In this document: positions 21,950 to 22,612 of the stretch, one piece after another
Layout: each line of letters opens with the position of its first letter
How positions within the stretch are numbered: the stretch's first letter is position 1
DNA from: JBDHUJ01 sp039809105
Lineage (GTDB): Bacteria > Patescibacteriota > Saccharimonadia > Saccharimonadales > UBA4665
DNA: 22,612 nt
Assembly (NCBI GenBank): GCA_039809105.1
Contig: JBDHUJ010000027.1
Span: forward strand, 1 to 22,612
Direction: 5' to 3'
Notes under the pieces: generated by a model
Told to the model about the DNA's origin: nothing
The model's database searches: none
Seen by the model: only the letters and a program-made list of their open reading frames with translations
Translations under genes and position numbers: made by a program

Positions 21950-22299
21950 ACGCAGGCCAAGGACGTGGTCGGGGGAGCAGTTGAGTCGGTCGGCGACTCT
22001 GGCGGCGGACTGTCCCTGGAGGTAGAGGCGGACGGCTTCTGCTTGGAGTTACTGTTCTAGGCAAGGTTAAGCGCCGACGGCTTGTTCGTAGATCGGGGGC
22101 TGTCCGGGGAAGCCGTGTGGCGGTCCTTGGTGAAATTGGGCGTCCTCTCGGTATGTGCATTGCGGCCGGTGGAGTCGACTTAACGGCACCGTTTCTCGAG
22201 GATGATTCCATGTGCCGCTTAGGATCGCTTGTGGCGAAGGAGACGAGGATTCGACATTCTGCTTAAGAGGCAGAATGTCGCCGTATCTTGGTGGATGTT
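21950..22299 (-). pseudogene. Degenerate HTH (transposase/recombinase-like) gene
   Basis: One minus-strand frame reads a coding-like stretch with GPPHGFPGQPPIYEQAVGA, a stop (TAA at about 22076), a second stop at 22049-22051, and then LQAEAVRLYLQGQSAARVAD followed by RLNCSPDHVLGL. The latter is a clear homeodomain-like helix-turn-helix of the kind found in transposases and recombinase C-termini. No start codon opens the frame, and the left part runs from the AT-rich boundary at about 22300. It looks like a decayed or recombined remnant at the right edge of the foreign block. Confidence 0.4.
22252..22280. repeat. 11-bp perfect hairpin at the right edge of the foreign block
   Basis: CGACATTCTGC (22252-22262) and GCAGAATGTCG (22270-22280) pair perfectly around a 7-nt loop. 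No T-run follows. It sits about 20 nt before AT-rich sequence resumes, so it may mark an element end. Confidence 0.7.
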
Positions 22300-22347
22300 G
22301 TTATAATTACTAAAGTGGGTGAAGTGTTCAAGGAAGACAAATTAAGG

Positions 22348-22353
22348 TATAAT
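22348..22353 (+). promoter_or_regulatory. -10 box of tRNA-Trp
   Basis: A perfect TATAAT lies 13 nt before the tRNA 5' end, with a weak -35 candidate (TGTTCA, 22325-22330) at 17-nt spacing. Confidence 0.6.
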
Positions 22354-22366
22354 AACTCGCTGTTAT

Positions 22367-22442
22367 AGGGGCGTAGCTCAGTTGGTAGAGCACCGGTCTC
22401 CAAAACCGGGTGTCGTCAGTTCGAGTCTGGCCGCCCCTGCCA
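22367..22442 (+). tRNA. tRNA-Trp (anticodon CCA)
   Basis: Acceptor AGGGGCG pairs with CGCCCCT. The D-arm (GCTCAGTTGGTAGAGC), anticodon stem CCGGT/ACCGG with loop CTCCAAA (anticodon CCA), T-loop TTCGAGT and discriminator G are all present, and CCA is encoded (22440-22442). CCA is the anticodon for UGG, with no sign of UGA recoding. Confidence 0.95.
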
Positions 22443-22481
22443 ATAAAATAGACACATAGGCAATTATGTGTCTATTTTATT
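22442..22481 (+). terminator. Intrinsic terminator of tRNA-Trp
   Basis: A perfect 17-bp stem (22442-22458 with 22465-22481) and 6-nt loop begin at the tRNA 3' end; the distal arm is T-rich (TATTTTATTT). Confidence 0.85.
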
Positions 22482-22510
22482 TCCTGCCATACCCAGGGCA
22501 ATCGCATATG

Positions 22511-22544
22511 AAAAGGGCTTCCGCCAGGAAGCCCTTTTCTTTTT
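22511..22544 (+). terminator. Second strong intrinsic terminator
   Basis: AAAAGGGCTTCC and GGAAGCCCTTTT form a 12-bp stem with loop GCCA, followed by CTTTTT. With the previous hairpin it isolates tRNA-Trp from the next gene. Confidence 0.9.
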
Positions 22545-22583
22545 CCGCTATGCTAGGAGCTGTAACACAAACAAGGAACACAT

Positions 22584-22612
22584 ATGCCTCACCAACCGCT
22601 CGCCCAACACTT
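22584..22612 (+). CDS. Start of an unidentified gene, cut by the window end
   Basis: ATG at 22584 with AAGGAA about 6 nt upstream and a possible -10 (TATGCT, near 22549) further up. Only MPHQPLAQH can be read, too little to name the product. Confidence 0.5.

Larger units (their letters stand above)
18565..22290. other. GC-rich foreign block, actinobacterial-like
   Basis: Between the orphan tRNA 3' end and about 22290 base composition and codon use differ from both flanks: dense GC, G/C-ending codons, small membrane and unknown genes. Intact frames at 18.5-19.3 and 19.9-21.4 kb argue against old decay, though a broken HTH gene lies near the right edge. AT-rich sequence returns at about 22300. 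This may be an integrated element or host-derived DNA, or a chimeric assembly join. The limits are approximate. Confidence 0.6.

Noticed and set aside
21613..21984. Plus-strand frame of 123 codons starting MTDTSLRL
   Set aside because: Partly plausible composition, but it overlaps the minus-strand operon whose ATGA junction supports the other strand, and it has no ribosome site. Left as an alternative, not a call.
21753..22211. 152-codon minus-strand frame rich in Arg, Pro and Ser
   Set aside because: Composition is that of an off-frame read of GC-rich DNA; the helix-turn-helix remnant lies in a different frame.
1..22612. Recoding of UGA as glycine or tryptophan
   Set aside because: Several confident genes end in TGA at family-typical lengths and only a tRNA-Trp with anticodon CCA is seen, so the standard code fits.
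1..22612. CRISPR array
   Set aside because: No regularly spaced direct repeats; the only tandem repeat is the 4 x 7 bp coding repeat, and the palindromic copies are 1.4 kb apart.

Overview
The window most resembles the chromosome of a Candidatus Saccharibacteria (TM7, Patescibacteria) genome. The grounds are the mix of genes (a PepP-type peptidase, a YvlD-type membrane protein, SecG and a membrane-tethered peptide-binding protein in one block; LemA, HtpX, an unknown membrane protein, LigA and an ABC exporter in another; anchored beta-helix and fibronectin III surface proteins), the tight packing, and normal use of TAA, TAG and TGA as stops. The phylum call rests on recognition of families, not on a search.

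Layout. 1-1400: an unknown soluble protein, tRNA-Leu(CAG) with its terminator, and an intergenic stretch with hairpins and a tRNA-Leu-like relic. 1403-5130 (minus strand): a probable operon pepP-like, yvlD-like, secG, peptide-binding protein, with one 4-nt overlap. 5140-6725: a D-Ala-D-Ala carboxypeptidase flanked by two copies of the same imperfect palindromic repeat of about 140 bp. 6775-13119 (plus strand): lemA, htpX, a polytopic membrane protein with a 4 x 7 bp tandem repeat at its 5' end, a LigA lacking the zinc-finger cysteines, and an ABC exporter. 13121-16261: an anchored beta-helix protein, an RdgB/HAM1 pyrophosphatase, and an anchored Ig-like/FnIII protein.

16350-18436 is a two-gene minus-strand cassette: a ParB-like DNA-binding protein and a large serine recombinase, overlapping by 4 nt. 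A parS-like 16-mer lies inside the parB-like gene. Just upstream of the cassette is an orphan tRNA 3' end (variable loop, T-loop, acceptor strand and CCA; tRNA-Ala- or tmRNA-like) at 18532-18564.

From 18565 to about 22290 the sequence changes character. It becomes visibly GC-rich with actinobacterial-looking codon use, and carries small unknown genes, a two-TM protein with an in-frame 42-bp double palindrome, and a degenerate HTH gene. At about 22300 AT-richer sequence returns, with tRNA-Trp(CCA), two terminators and the start of another gene. Saccharibacteria live on actinobacterial hosts, so this block is either host-derived or integrative-element DNA next to a recombinase cassette, or an assembly chimera. 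Sequence alone cannot decide between these, and it is the main point to check.

Several chromosomal genes (pepP-like, carboxypeptidase, ABC exporter, beta-helix protein, rdgB) have a TATAAT-like box 7-12 nt before the start codon and no Shine-Dalgarno, suggesting leaderless mRNAs.
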